From positions 68,913,537 through 68,977,536 of the forward strand of contig OX578138.1 of assembly GCA_951213105.1 (NCBI GenBank): DNA of 64,000 bases. Reading direction: 5' to 3'. Numbering within the stretch: position 1 is the stretch's first letter; each line of letters starts with the position of its first letter. The notes below the pieces were generated by a model, which searched no databases, had not been told where the DNA came from, and was given only the letters and a program-made list of their open reading frames with translations. The position numbers and the translations under genes were made by a program. The stretch comes from Amaurobius ferox (lineage: Eukaryota; Arthropoda; Arachnida; Araneae; Amaurobiidae). Positions 22,003 to 33,900 of this stretch are shown piece after piece.

Positions 22003-23005
22003 CGCAAAACATATCTTAAATTGAACTCTTAAACATGGCCGTTGATCGTAAGTCGTATAACAATTCATTGTGCCGCATTAAAACCCACCATATAATCTTT
22101 AGTGCAAGTTCCTGGAATATAATCTATTAGCATAATATCTTCACAATTAGCTGCACCCATTTCAACTTTAAAATAACATTGTTTATTAAGAACATTATAT
22201 TCATTATTAAATTACTTACAGCAATTACCACATATAATTAAGGAGGAGATTGAACATGCAAGACCAGGTAAATTATTACAGAATCTGTATTATTATATCT
22301 GTCTTATTATATCAAAATGGTTATGACCTTTTACAATATTTGCTAGGTACATACCTCCAATTGTGTCTTTGGACATTGACACAAAGCTCGTAACTTCATG
22401 AATATTTCAATGAGAGTCTTAGCTGTTTCACAATTTTTATGCATCTCTCACTACATTACTCTGAATGATCTACTACTAATCTCATCCAGATCTGTTTTCT
22501 TCTCTACATCACACTGAATGATCTCCGCTTCACATCCGCATCTGTTCTCTCAATTATCTCTGTTTCACATCTCTTATAGATCTGTTCTGATCTCCTACCG
22601 TTTCACATCTCAATCTGTTCTGCTACTGATCTCTGAATCTCATCATATCTTAATCTCTAGAGATTATATCTCTATTCTAGTACTCTATGAATCTGTAGAA
22701 CCTTCTCTCAATTGCCACCTCTTTTTGCCTGTGGTCTGATACGCCTCTTGTGCTACCATTGGTTGACCTCAGGACGACGCGATAACATTTCCGTATTGGT
22801 TAACCTATTAACCAATTCCATGGTTTTTCTTTTATCCTCCGGTAACTGCTCTGGTTCGACCCAACCTGTACTTGAAGCCCCCTTATTTACGGCACTTGCT
22901 GACCTCTCGGGTTAGGGCTGCAATACAGTGGCGCTTTGCAGTCTGATGCCATTATTTGGCCTGCTAGATATCATAAATCCACATATAAAACTGTATGAAT
23001 CCTGA
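22003..23005 (+). repeat. Dispersed repeat F, copy 2
   Basis: Left and right blocks match those of 9207-10625 in order. The middle, 22440-22700, is a CT-rich stretch with recurring TCACATC, TCTGTTCT and ATGATCT words instead of the hairpin-unit array. This shows that the array in copy 1 is an addition, not a core part. Confidence 0.65.
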
Positions 23006-23328
23006 TCTCATATAAATTATTCTTGTTAATTAGTTGCAGTTATTTTCAGATTAAGTTTACCTTAATTAGTGAAGTTATTTTCAGCATTAGTTATTCATGT
23101 TTCTTTATCGTAGCGATGTTAAGCGCAGGTGGAACTAATAATGTTACGAACCTTACACCAGTAACTATACTTCTATAATCCAACAATTTACCGAATTAAT
23201 ATCATCGTACAGCATATTGAATATATGGCATCAAGTATTATGATTTCAATTCCCCTCTTGCACAACATTATTGTTTTCTGTATAGTAAAATAAATTGCCA
23301 TGAGTAAATTATACAACAATCGCATGTT

Positions 23329-24620
23329 CTTTTTAACACTTTACAACATAGTTGAAAAGTGTTTATGACTTTGTTCAGTCTGTTTGTCTGTCTGTCCGTT
23401 AGCACGATAACTGCCTAAAAATGACTTGACCAAAATGAAATTTTAGTATGTTGTTCAGACGGTATGTGGGACCTATGGAAATATAAATAAATAATGTCAC
23501 CCAATTAGTTTTGGATTGAACCTGGATTCAAAAAATGAAATACATTGAACCCCATGGGACCTAATTTTTCAAACATTTTTAAGCGGATTTAAAATTTACA
23601 AATTGCTTCGAAAGTTTTAGGCAATATTCAAATTATCCTATAAAACATATAAAAAAAGTTCAGTAATATATATTCAATGATTTTTTAAATAAAAATTAAA
23701 ATAGTAATTACACCCTTTATATGAAGAGATCGCGTGACCATTATATGAAGAGACCACGTGACCAACTGCAAAATAAAATATGTCAACCATCGGTCAAAAT
23801 CGTGATTTTTAAAGTTCTTTTTAATTCATATTGAGTGTTGTATCCGTCCTAAAACCGCTTTACTTTTGCTTAAATTCTGTGCATCTACATACTGAAACAA
23901 TGCAATTACAATATAGTTGAGTTTAAATGATCATCCAACTTTGATTATTTCTACAACGAAGCTTAATTTTCACTTATGGAAAATGTAAACAGCAAAATAT
24001 GTAGAATGAGTTGCATAAGAATTGCTGCATTTCTTTAACGCAAAATTATTAGCTCATGGAGTCTGCATTAAAGCTGATATGAATGAAACATTGATTGACA
24101 CGGTAATGCAAACGATTTTTTCAATGAAATTTCAAGCATGGAGTTAAATTACTTGTGCCTCCATGGTTTTAAGTTTTTAAATAAAATAAATTATCATATT
24201 ATTGTGATGAATGAAATGAATGGAAAAAATTTATAAATGAAATGCTGCTTTTATATAAAGAGCCAGGCGTATTATATTTCGTTGAAGTTATTTGAATAAA
24301 TTTCATTTGTTTTCGATGAAGTTTTCAAATATAATAAAGCATTGTATTATTATGATAATTTTAAAAATATTACCGAGAAAGGTATCGCATTCTAGCGTTG
24401 TTTAAACCAGGTAATTTATATTTCAATGCCGTCATTTGAATGAAGTTCATTTTTGTCGATGAAGTTTTAAGTTTTCAAATATAATAAATTAATGTAGTTT
24501 TGTGATAATTTTAAAAATATTACCGAGGAAGGTATCGCATTTTAGAGATGTTTAAATAAAATTACATTTCAGTTGGAAAGTGTTTCATAATCAATGCTTT
24601 ATGAATGATTGATTTTTCTT
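23329..24620 (+). repeat. Dispersed repeat A, longest copy, with an internal duplication
   Basis: All blocks of the family are present in order. The part containing AATTTTAAAAATATTACCGAG occurs twice (24355 and 24507), as does CATTTGAATRAAGTTCATTT-like sequence, giving an internal ~150-bp duplication. A 16-bp piece TATATGAAGAGAYCRCGTGACC is also doubled near 23718-23762. Confidence 0.7.
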
Positions 24621-24734
24621 GTTATTAGTTCAAATACTTAAATTACAAAAGAAGAACTGTAGAAGTTAGTAGCCAGTAGCCGTAGAAATGTTTTACTCTT
24701 GTATATTTAAGCACACAAAAGCAAAATTGTATTT

Positions 24735-24965
24735 TTATATTTATTGCTTCCAATCTTTTTCGCCGAAAATTTGATTATCTGAAACTCACTAATGAGCTCT
24801 CATGTGAATAGAAAAAAATAAAATTTTGTTTATAGTGGTAAAAATTTAGAAAAACGGTTTTGTATTTCTCTAGAAAAATTTTGAAAGAAGCAACTTATTT
24901 ACTATAAAAAAAACTTTGTTTGGGGATTTTAATTACGTCTGCTGTAATTAAGTTGAAAGAAAGCT
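24735..24965 (+). repeat. Dispersed repeat J, copy 2
   Basis: It matches 20895-21135 in order. In both places a copy of repeat A lies close by, so A and J may be parts of one larger family, or an old segmental duplication. Confidence 0.5.
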
Positions 24966-25179
24966 TCCAGTTTTCTTTTACCAATGAATTTATACCATAT
25001 TTGATTTTTTATTTTATATCTATTGATAATTTATTTGAGATCATAATTCAGTTACTTCAGGCATTTTAAAAAACACTACATACAGTTTTTTTAATTTTAA
25101 ATATATTTTGAACAATGGGGTCGTAGACTCATAATTTCAATTTAAGAAATACTTTAATTAAGGTAGACTATCCTCGCAT

Positions 25180-25365
25180 GCAAATTTTGATCATGTGAGA
25201 CCTTTTAGTAAAGAAATACAAAATGTATCTTTTTATATTCCAATACGGGCCACTTTTCCTTGTTATCCTATATCATTGCAATTTTTGATCCTGTGTTACC
25301 TTTTAGTAAAAAAGTATAAAATGTAACTTTTTATACTTTTACGTGTCCCATTTTCATGCAATCTG
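25180..25365 (+). repeat. ~98-bp direct duplication
   Basis: GCAAATTTTGATCATGTGAG / CCTTTTAGTAAAGAAATACA and GCAATTTTTGATCCTGTGTT / CCTTTTAGTAAAAAAGTATA form two diverged tandem units. Confidence 0.6.
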
Positions 25366-26995
25366 CAATTTTCAGTTATAAAAATATTTTTCATATCCCG
25401 AGTAGTCCAACATAAAACATTTCCATTGTCACACGATCAAAATTACCCAAGATATCATTAAAGTTTTTAAAGGATGACTTTGGACAATATATCATGAATG
25501 ACATAGATACGCATGTAAATTCTCAAATGGAAATTTTAACGAACAAAGTTCAATTTTTTGTCAGACCCCTGAAATCTTTATTTTCGCCTCACTTTTATTT
25601 GGACGAATCATTAGGCAAGGCCCCAAGTGCTCGCTTCTGAATCTTTAAAAGACAGTATGTTCCTTCATGTCATCATAAAATTCGAGGGCTGCACCGTGTT
25701 GATATTTAAGAAAATAGTCGGGCACAGGAAACTTCCTCCCAACCTTTCACTTCTGTTAATAACTCTCTGAAAGTTAACCTTCAAATCGATTGTAATGAAT
25801 CTGGACAACCCTCTTTTGCCAGTTTGTCGGCAGTTTCATTTTTCTTGAGAACAACGTGGTAAGAGATCTGCTGAATATCTATATTTCACCAAATACATAT
25901 TCACTGGGTTTCATCCTGCGCTGCTTCATCAAACCATTATTATTTCCCTTTATTATTAATCAATTCAAACTAAAATATTTGGTATGCGCGTACCTTCTGG
26001 ACAATTTCATACATTCAGGGTCCATAGTGTTTAATAGAATCATAAGATAGTTTTATAAAGATTTTGGTAAGAATTAAAACATTTCAATTTTGAAGTTGGT
26101 AGCAGGTCTGTCACGCCGATGAATTACGTGCATTTGCTTATCTGTATTAATGTATGCTATTTATCTAACCTTTATATTAAAAGCGTAATGCAAATTGTAA
26201 TTTCCTCACTACTACCACCTTGCACTAGTACCACCCACTGCTATAAGATTCTACCCCCCTCCCCATTTGTTAATTAATTTCTATCTAAATTCCATTTTCA
26301 GAAACGCGATGTCAAAATTCCATTTTTTCCATCTCATTCGGCAAAGCTTAATTTCGATTTCGGTTTAAAATTATGTTTCTAAAATTCTATTCTAAATTCA
26401 TAAGTCGCCAAATATTTAACCCTTTGACCTGATGCCGGATTGTCTACGTATTGAAACCACGGGAGTAAAGTTACATTTTCGCCTCTTGGTACTGCACCTG
26501 GATGAAAAATTATATTAAAATGTATTACGGACTCTTTATACGACGTCACGGATTAGACGTATTTACGCTAAGCTCGCATGGTTATATAAAATGTCCATAG
26601 CGTTAGTTAGCGATGGAATCTATTACTTGAACGTCAGATTTCGCCCTCGAGATAAAGGATGAGTTCCCTATTTTAGAATATGAAAGTACAATTAAATTTT
26701 CGAAAAATCGTGATCCCTAATTGAAGGTAACGCCCTGTAACGGGATTAGATCAATGTATGGCATGATCTTCGCTTTTAGAAATAAGCGATAATTTGTAAT
26801 GGAGCGAATTTCGTTATGTTTTAATAGCATCTATAGAGCTCCTATAATGAGCAAATGTAGGACGCATATGTGATGATCGTCATTGGATTCAGTTATCGTT
26901 TTAAATAAAGTAAAATGAAAAGTATCGTCAACTTGCCTTTGGTGTGTTGTTCTCTGTTCGTGTATTGGTAAAACACGTCTGAACTTACATTCCAG
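25366..26995. other. Unassigned stretch
   Basis: No gene could be supported. A block at 26140-26250 (ATGCTATTTATCTAACCTTTA, then TAATGCAAA) recurs at 28300-28400, linking this region to the repeats downstream. Confidence 0.4.
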
Positions 26996-27048
26996 CTATG
27001 CCTGCACGTTCACGCCTAGGTATGATTTGTTGTGCTTCAACAACGTCC

Positions 27049-27372
27049 TCACGCTCTCACCCACGTCATTCCTTGGATCTCATCCAGTTTTCCTCTGGAG
27101 AACCCATCATGTACATACTGGATTTCGCCAATCTCCTCCAAACACGTCATGTTCCGACCATTCCGTACAACTGCTATCTCACCTGATGTTCCTTTCGCTG
27201 GTCCGCCTGCAGTGACCGCGCTCCTATAATGATTAGGAAGCAAATGAAGTTCAGTGTGAATAAAATCCTCCTCATCTGTCGTCCTTAGATTTTGTGTACT
27301 TTCCGGGTTGAGAATGACACCCTTTTGGGAAGTAAGAATTTTTTCAAATGCATTTAACAATTCTACCTGCAT
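27049..27372 (-). other. Open frame of 107 codons in a repeated block; coding doubtful
   Basis: The minus strand reads GGPAKGTSGEIAVVRNGRNM and continues EEIGEIQYVHDG. A diverged copy at 27945-28080 reads GPTKGTPGEIVAVRNGRNIT in the same frame with several replacements, so the frame survived some divergence over ~25 codons. Beyond that the two copies differ by indels. I recognise no domain. It could be the remnant of a transposon gene, or a repeat that is open by chance. Confidence 0.3.
27090..27235 (+). repeat. Dispersed repeat H, copy 1
   Basis: It contains TGGAGAACCCATCATGTACA, TTCCGACCATTCCGTACA and GGTCCGCCTGCAGTG, which also occur at 27945-28080. Confidence 0.65.
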
Positions 27373-27540
27373 ACCAGATCATATTTTTTTTTTCTAAAAT
27401 TAGTGTGACATTTTTATCCAAGGAATTTTTGGGGTTTTATGTCACCCCATTTCAGGCATGTTTGGAGTCCCTTGCTTTTTCTTATTGTCGTATCTGTACT
27501 GTATCAGAACAGATCTTCGTATCTGGCGAGGATATGTTGT

Positions 27541-27860
27541 TGTTGTTGAGACCCAGACCGTCCGGCCTACCAGAAAGGTGTAAGGTAACTGTTTGGACGG
27601 CCGGGAAGTGCCACCCAATTTAGACCGGAACCCAGTGGGGGAGGCATCCACAGGGACCGTACCCTCCTTCCCCTACTACCAACCTCTCGGAAGGACTTAC
27701 GGACCCGCATGTTTAACGTGATCGTACTCCGCATGAACACGGCGGCAGTTGTGGCAGCGTGCAAATCCAGCGCGCAAACCACCGGGCTACCGCGCCCGAA
27801 ATTGCCAACAGCACGCGGTGTTCCCAAGTGGTCACCCACCCAAGTACGGCCGTTGTCTCT
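27541..27860 (-). mobile_element. SINE with 5S rRNA-derived head and tRNA-like box, complete insertion
   Basis: The 13-bp direct repeat GAGGATATGTTGT lies at 27528-27540 and 27861-27873, so the ends of the inserted unit are fixed by the target duplication. On the minus strand the order is: a 44-bp piece of 5S rRNA (27847-27804), a tRNA-like A box TAGCCCGGTGG (~27793-27783), a region where the tRNA B box is disrupted, a ~180-bp body with CGTAAGTCCTTCCGAGAGG and CCTGTGGATGCC, and the 3' end CCGGCCGTCC...GGACGGTCTGGGTCTC with a short (AAC)n tail. RNA polymerase III promoter function is inferred from family knowledge. The 3' end is homologous to the ~60-nt hairpin units found elsewhere in the window. 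Confidence 0.85.
27804..27847 (-). other. 5S rRNA 3'-part homology inside the SINE
   Basis: On the minus strand, GTACTTGGGTGGGTGACCAC followed by TTGGGAACACCG, then CGTGCTGTTGGC, matches the last ~45 bases of eukaryotic 5S rRNA (GTACTTGGATGGGAGACC..., ...GGGTGCTGTAGGC), including the C box of the internal promoter. The upstream half of 5S rRNA (A box and intermediate element) is absent. It is not a 5S gene. Confidence 0.85.
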
Positions 27861-27944
27861 GAGGATATGTTGTAAGCTTCTAGTCCCCATTTATTAATTA
27901 AACCCGTTTTCTAATGTCCCTACCTCACACTGGGGTATTAATTA

Positions 27945-28080
27945 TTCCTTCGGAGAACACATCATGTACACACTGATTTTGTCGATCTCCTCCGACCATG
28001 TTATGTTCCGACCATTCCGTACAGCCACTATCTCACCTGGTGTTCCTTTCGTTGGTCCGCCTACAGTGCCTCTGCTACTA
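27945..28080 (+). repeat. Dispersed repeat H, copy 2
   Basis: It matches 27090-27235 (GGAGAACACATCATGTACAC, TTCCGACCATTCCGTACA, TTGGTCCGCCTACAGTG). The two copies flank the SINE insertion. Confidence 0.65.
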
Positions 28081-28219
28081 TATTCCAAGTGTCAAACGTA
28101 TGAGTATCCCTTCCAGTGATGCACCTCCCTGCCCGCAGCCCATAACAACCACAGTCCACAATCTGTGTTAATATATGATATGTGTTAATACGTGTTAACA
28201 TATCCACAGTCAGCATCCG

Positions 28220-28277
28220 CCGGCCGTCCTAATAGATGCTCTAGTCCTTTGGATGAGTTGGACGGTCTGGGTCTTCA
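28220..28277 (+). mobile_element. Solo ~60-nt hairpin retroposon, flanked by 14-bp duplication
   Basis: ACAGTCAGCATCCG (28206-28219) and ACAGTCCGCATCCG (28278-28291) flank 58 bp that start CCGGCCGTCC and end GGACGGTCTGGGTCTTCA. The 8-bp stem is complete, and an inner stem GTCC-TTT-GGAT is present. The rest of the SINE is absent. Confidence 0.85.
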
Positions 28278-28598
28278 ACAGTCCGCATCCGATAATCGGT
28301 GTTAATATATGCTATTTATCTACCCTTTATATTGAAAAGGTAATGCAAACTAATTTCCCCACTGCAACTATGCGCTATTGCCACCCACGATTTGTACTGC
28401 TATCGCTGTTTTGGAAATTATCATGTTTCTCCATAGGAAAACAATTCAATGAAAATTATGTAATTCAAATAATTCGTTAAAATTATGACAATTACTGAAG
28501 ATCCTCTCTAATTCTAGTTTTTCACATAATGTGTCTACACATGGAATTTCAGAGCAATACGCATTCGTCCATGAGTTATCGTAGCCACACTTTACAGA

Positions 28599-28622
28599 TA
28601 CACACACATACGCACACACACG
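28599..28622 (+). repeat. CA-rich microsatellite
   Basis: Imperfect ACACACACATACGCACACAC. Confidence 0.8.
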
Positions 28623-28635
28623 GATGGAAAAAGTG

Positions 28636-28691
28636 GAAGACCCAGGCCACCAGACTCACCCTAGAGTATGAGCAGCAGGATGAGTGGCTGG
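28636..28691 (-). mobile_element. Solo ~60-nt hairpin retroposon, diverged, flanked by 14-bp duplication
   Basis: GGATGGAAAAAGTG (28622-28635) and GGACGGAAAAAGTG (28692-28705) flank a 56-bp insert. On the minus strand it contains CAGCCACTCATC, TGCTGCTCATACTCTAGG and GGTGGCCTGGGTCTTC. The stem has shifted to GCCACT / GGTGGC, so both arms changed together relative to GGCCGTCC / GGACGGTC. It is the most diverged solo copy. Confidence 0.75.
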
Positions 28692-28705
28692 GGACGGAAA
28701 AAGTG

Positions 28706-30985
28706 TCGAAATTGATTCAGGAGGTCTTATAAAGTGTTTATTCGTCAAGCTCTCTAATTTGAAAATGTTTTTTAAAACTACTTTCTCTAATTTATCTTGT
28801 TTGACAAGCAACATTTATTTTCATTGTTTTAATTCTTTCTCTATATAATAGTATTTTTTTGCTCATGTTAAGTTTAAATTGAGATGTTGTTATTTATAAT
28901 GATTTTTTTCAGTGTTTTTATTAACTATTTACAAAATGGGAGCATTAGAGTGCACTAATATATTTCATAAAATACTTTATGTATACATAGCATGACTTTC
29001 ACTACAAATTAAAAAAAAATCGATATTATTGGAAAACAATAATACAAATTAAAGCTTTCTTATACCCATATTGCGCTTAAAATAAATATAATTTTTGTTG
29101 TTAACTATTAGAATACGCTTACCAAATTTTATTGAATTCAATTGAGTGTTGGGCTCCATGACAAAAGATATAAAATATCTATCTCGAGAACAGTTTTTGA
29201 TAACTAAGTTTGCGTTTAAAAAGTCTCTGCGGTTATGACTGATGAGCGCAGGTCAATACCAAAGCATTGGAAGACAAGTTTATAATAGCTTCGTCATAAC
29301 CACTACCGTTTGAAAAACTCGTTCAGAAGACTTATTTTGATGGAAATGCTGTCTAGAACCAAGGTCCGTAGATAGACCGTAGATAGTTGTCTATACAGAC
29401 TTTGGTTTAGGACAACGCAAAATAACCACGCTGTGTTTTTTCTGTTAAATAACCAGATAAACCAAGGTTCCTAACTATAGGCTGACGCAACCGCCATTTT
29501 GACTCCCATCGCCTAGTCAGTTATCGTCTGCCTGTGCTATTCCAATGGCGTACGTATGTTACATGGCTGATATTTGGTACGCAATTCAGCTGTAAAATAT
29601 ATGCTTCTGCTTTTAAAAAATTGCGCCAATCATCCAAGAGAGAAATCTAAAACATTTTTGGTTTTTTCGAGATGGCAAAAAAGGATGAGAAATTAACCTT
29701 CTTTTCGCTGTGTACAGTCATCGCTTCAAGTGGGAATCAAGATGACCGCTGTTGTATCAGCCTATATATTTAGGAGCCTTGAGATAACCGAAGAATCAAC
29801 TGTGACGTATCTGGTCATTACCGGGATGACTAGTCGGTTGAGTTTTCGAACGTGCCCTGTGTGAATAAGCATGTCCATCTATTTCTGGTTAAAGTTATTT
29901 ACAAAACAATTATTCATTTGGTTACAGTAAATGTATTTCAATATTTTATGATTTTTTCGTTTGTAGATCAAAACCGTTCAATATCCATGTTATCAACAAT
30001 TATCGTTTTATATATTAGCATGTTCTGTAAATAATATAAATGGTTTATCATTCAATTCTAGATATAAAATTACATATAAAGTGGCTATTTCGTTAAAAAT
30101 TAACATAATTGATTTTTATGATGTTTTTATGTGTAAAAGTGTCCAAAAATTTAAAGACCTTCCCCATCATTGAGTTACCCTAAAATCAATAAAACTCTAA
30201 AGTTTATTCATTGAAATAATATTATCGAATTGCATCTAATGTGCTCAACTTGTTCGGAAGTTATAACTCTCCATGTGAAAAATAAATTTTCCAAAATCTT
30301 GAGAAAGGCTAGTGATAAGTTAATAGTTTCCAGTTTTTAGTTACAAATATTTACGGAACGATTACACATTTGACAGTGGGGAATATATATTTTTTATGAT
30401 TTTTTTCCATTTAAGATTTTTTTAAATGCCCAATATATCGGTAATAGCTCTCGATTAGCTTTATGGAAATGATGTCATGAGATTTTAAATAAAAAGTAAA
30501 CACAAAATGACTATTAGAGTAACACATTTTAATACAATAAAGTTTTCTATATTTTTTTGTTTACTTTCAAAATAAATTCCTGCAGGAATTGAAAACCTTT
30601 TCCTGGCCCGACTTTCTTGAAAATTAATAAGCGTTTTCTGTTTACTGATTGAAATAACGTTAGCATTTACAAGTTATTATCTTAATTTGTTCGATAGTTA
30701 TTGTCTGTACAGACTGTCAGCCCAACACTCATACAGTATTGAAAAAAATGATTGGTTCGCATTCATGGAGATTCAAAACTCGTACGTTCATCAAAATCCG
30801 GAGATTAGGATTTTAACACCACAATACTTTATCTTTACATTTCCGATAAATTGTAGGGACAGTAAAAACTATTTTTTCTATTTATGTGGGATATAGTAAA
30901 TTTAATTTTTAGAGGATTTCCTTAAAAGGTTTCATGGAACTATTTTTAATGGGTTATAACAAGCGGATTTTTTTATTAGTCTAGT
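28706..30985. other. Unassigned AT-rich stretch
   Basis: No gene or mobile element could be supported. Motifs of the TCTCGAGAACAG type occur at 29180 and a diverged one at 30437. A short local inverted arrangement around 29345-29410 (GTAGATAGACCGTAGATAG) was noted. Confidence 0.4.
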
Positions 30986-33900
30986 AATTGTGGGGGCAGA
31001 CGATTTAAAGCTTTACTAGCTATATTGGTTTTTGCTTACTACTTCTTGTTCTTTCACGAAGTCCACAGCTTTGGAATTATTAATACTTGTTATATAGAAA
31101 TAAATTTAGCTTTAACCTATTTCCTATGTAATGATGTCCTTTACATATAATTCCACAGTTTTTAACCTTTCGAAGGAACAATATTTCGTTTTTAATAAAC
31201 TCTACTTAAAATCCGGAATTTTTCTGTAAATCCTTTATATTTATATTAAAAAGCTTAACTGACTGCAACTTATTGTTTCAAACCTCCGTGAGTATAGTAG
31301 AAGATGCAAGTTGTTTATACGCTTAAAATTAATTAAAGCTGTTTTTCAATTAAATTATATTTAATTATGTTGTTAAAGTTCTACCTGCTTAACACATAAA
31401 TGAGCAACTTAGTTTCGGATGAATTAGCAGATATGAGACGCTTGGGAATAAAATAGATTGTGTCACTGCATTCTTAAGCCCTAGAATAAAAGCATTAAAA
31501 ACCTTTAATAAAATTCTAAAGCCATGCATTAATGAGTTCCCGGATGAGTTAAAGATAAAGACCACATGAATTAGGTGAGGTAAATCATCTGTGAGTGTGT
31601 GACTTCGGAAGGTAAAAGATATTTTAATTAGAGTATTTGGGATATTTTTAATAACCTTTATTTACCTCAATATTTCTGGGAGGGGGGAGGGGGCTTTAAA
31701 AATATCGCTAGATGGGGAAAATGTAATAAAATGCATTTTAAGTAGAGTATATATATGATTGCATGCATTAAGTGTCCCGTATAAAAAGTTACATAGTTAT
31801 AGCTCTTTTCTTGGTTGGTTCAATCGGTCATGAAACAAATCCGAACGCATTATTTAGACCCCTAGAGTCGTACAGTCAAATCAGTAGTATCATTGGACTC
31901 TGAATAATATCTACTATAAATAAATGTGCATGTAATTTGCATAAAGAGTCGTCTTCATATTCAATTCTTTGCATGTAACCTAAATTATCACGTTAAATCA
32001 GACATTGAATTATCACTGCACCGAATTTTGCATCTTCCGGTTGCCTATATTTTCCACTATTTTTCCGTAGACAAACAGACAAACAACCCAACAGACATCT
32101 TCTTTACATCTTCTTTTATTATGTTAAGTATTCATAACCTTTGATTTGAACGACGAAATCAATCGTAACCACGCATCTAAAATCATTAGTATTGAATGTT
32201 TGGCTATAAGTTTACATTGAGATTTGCAAAAGTGCTCGATTTAACAAATTTTCTTGCCTCTAGGACATTGGAAAACTATTTTGTGAAAATTAGTTAGGGA
32301 AATCGATATACCATCACTATGAACTTGATTCTTAGTACCTTTAAGTTTTTATTACTGACTCTTTAGTACCTATCAATGTGTATTTTTGATGGTACTGCAT
32401 ATAATTTTGTCATTAAAGTACTCAAAGCTCCTTCCTCTTTATCACAAGACAAGAACTCTAGTAATAAACATATCCTGTTTTTGAAAAATATATGCCGTTT
32501 CTATCGTCTTTGGGTACGAACGAAGCTATTTGGTCTTAACATGGTAATACATTTTATTTATTTCATATTTCAGCATTTATTTTTACTCAGATATTAAACA
32601 GTATACATGCGTGGCTCAACAACATCTTTCAAGCGCGGGGATCAAATCCTGCATGCAAAAGATCTTGATCACACGACAGACTTCCTACTGAACAAAACTA
32701 CCTGATCTACGTGAAAGCCTAGCAATTTCACTGTTTGCACTCCGTTCGAATCGACTTTTCTCTAGAAAGAAAAGGGGATAAGAAATGGTTTTAGTTTCAG
32801 TCTATAACTTTCTAGAGCTACTTTTATGTCACTTCACGCCATCTGTCACTAGCTTGTTCTTTCTTAATATTCGAAATACTGATATCTAGAAATTTTATAT
32901 TTCCTACGAAAGTGAAGAACTATCTTAGAGAACATTTCTTTTATTGATAGCAACTTTTTTTCCCTTACCCTTATTTGGATTTGTCAATCAAACTGTCAAT
33001 AAACTACCGTTCCATTTATTCCAAAGAGTTATGAAAGCTGTCATGTCATATGTGGCTTTTAACGGCAGAAAAGGAGTCAAATATTCAGATTAATTAGGAA
33101 AATTAAGAATGCGTATATGAATACCATCACAAAAGAGTGATGAAGTGAATAAGTATATAACTCAATTATGAAGATTTAAGCCCACTTCTAGGAATATAAT
33201 TATTAATTTTCTCTCTGTAATTTATTCTAATTAACTGGCACCATTAAGTAAACTACATTAGATTTATTGGCATGTCATTATGGAAATACAAACTGTTCAT
33301 TCCGTAGGAACATCTTTTTATGATGCACTATAAGAAATGTAAAGGTTAACAGCATAAATATCTAGAATTTATATAAGGCATTAAGCTAAACTCAAGACTA
33401 CAGAAAAACTATTACTAATAATTGTGCTCCAATATTCATTTATGCCTCGTCTAGTTTTAACTCTACAACTCTTGCCTTTGTGAAATTTGGCATACAACTC
33501 TTCCACAATATCCATTGACTAAAACTTGAACAGCTAACAATCGTCATATAGCAGTTATGTGTGATGTGCAAAATATGTGTCAGGGTACGCGATTTTTAAA
33601 ATGAGCAAGCTGTAATTTTGGTCTATTTACATGTCATGAAATAGCAGGGGAATAAGATGAGATCACACAGACGCACCTTCGTATGAAAGCAGAGATGCAC
33701 AAGCTATGCTGCTCTTGACAACACAGCTTGTCTGCCGGAGTTCTTTTGGTGCAAACAAGTCTTGCTCTTTGCTTAATTATACTCAACAAGTTTGACAAAA
33801 GTCATTTTGATTGTGTTAATTACATTGAGACGGTGTCACTATACCGAGAGTTTTCAAGATAGACTTTACTCTAATCATCCACAGTTGGAAACAACCTGTG

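Noticed and set aside
27771..27860. Stand-alone 5S rRNA gene or tRNA gene
   Set aside because: Only the last ~45 bases of 5S are present, and the tRNA-like part lacks a proper B box and acceptor stem. Both lie within one SINE insertion.
32600..32720. Possible tRNA-like B box (GGATTTGATCC on the minus strand) near GTTGTTGAGCC
   Set aside because: No A box at the right distance, no matching body and no target duplication.
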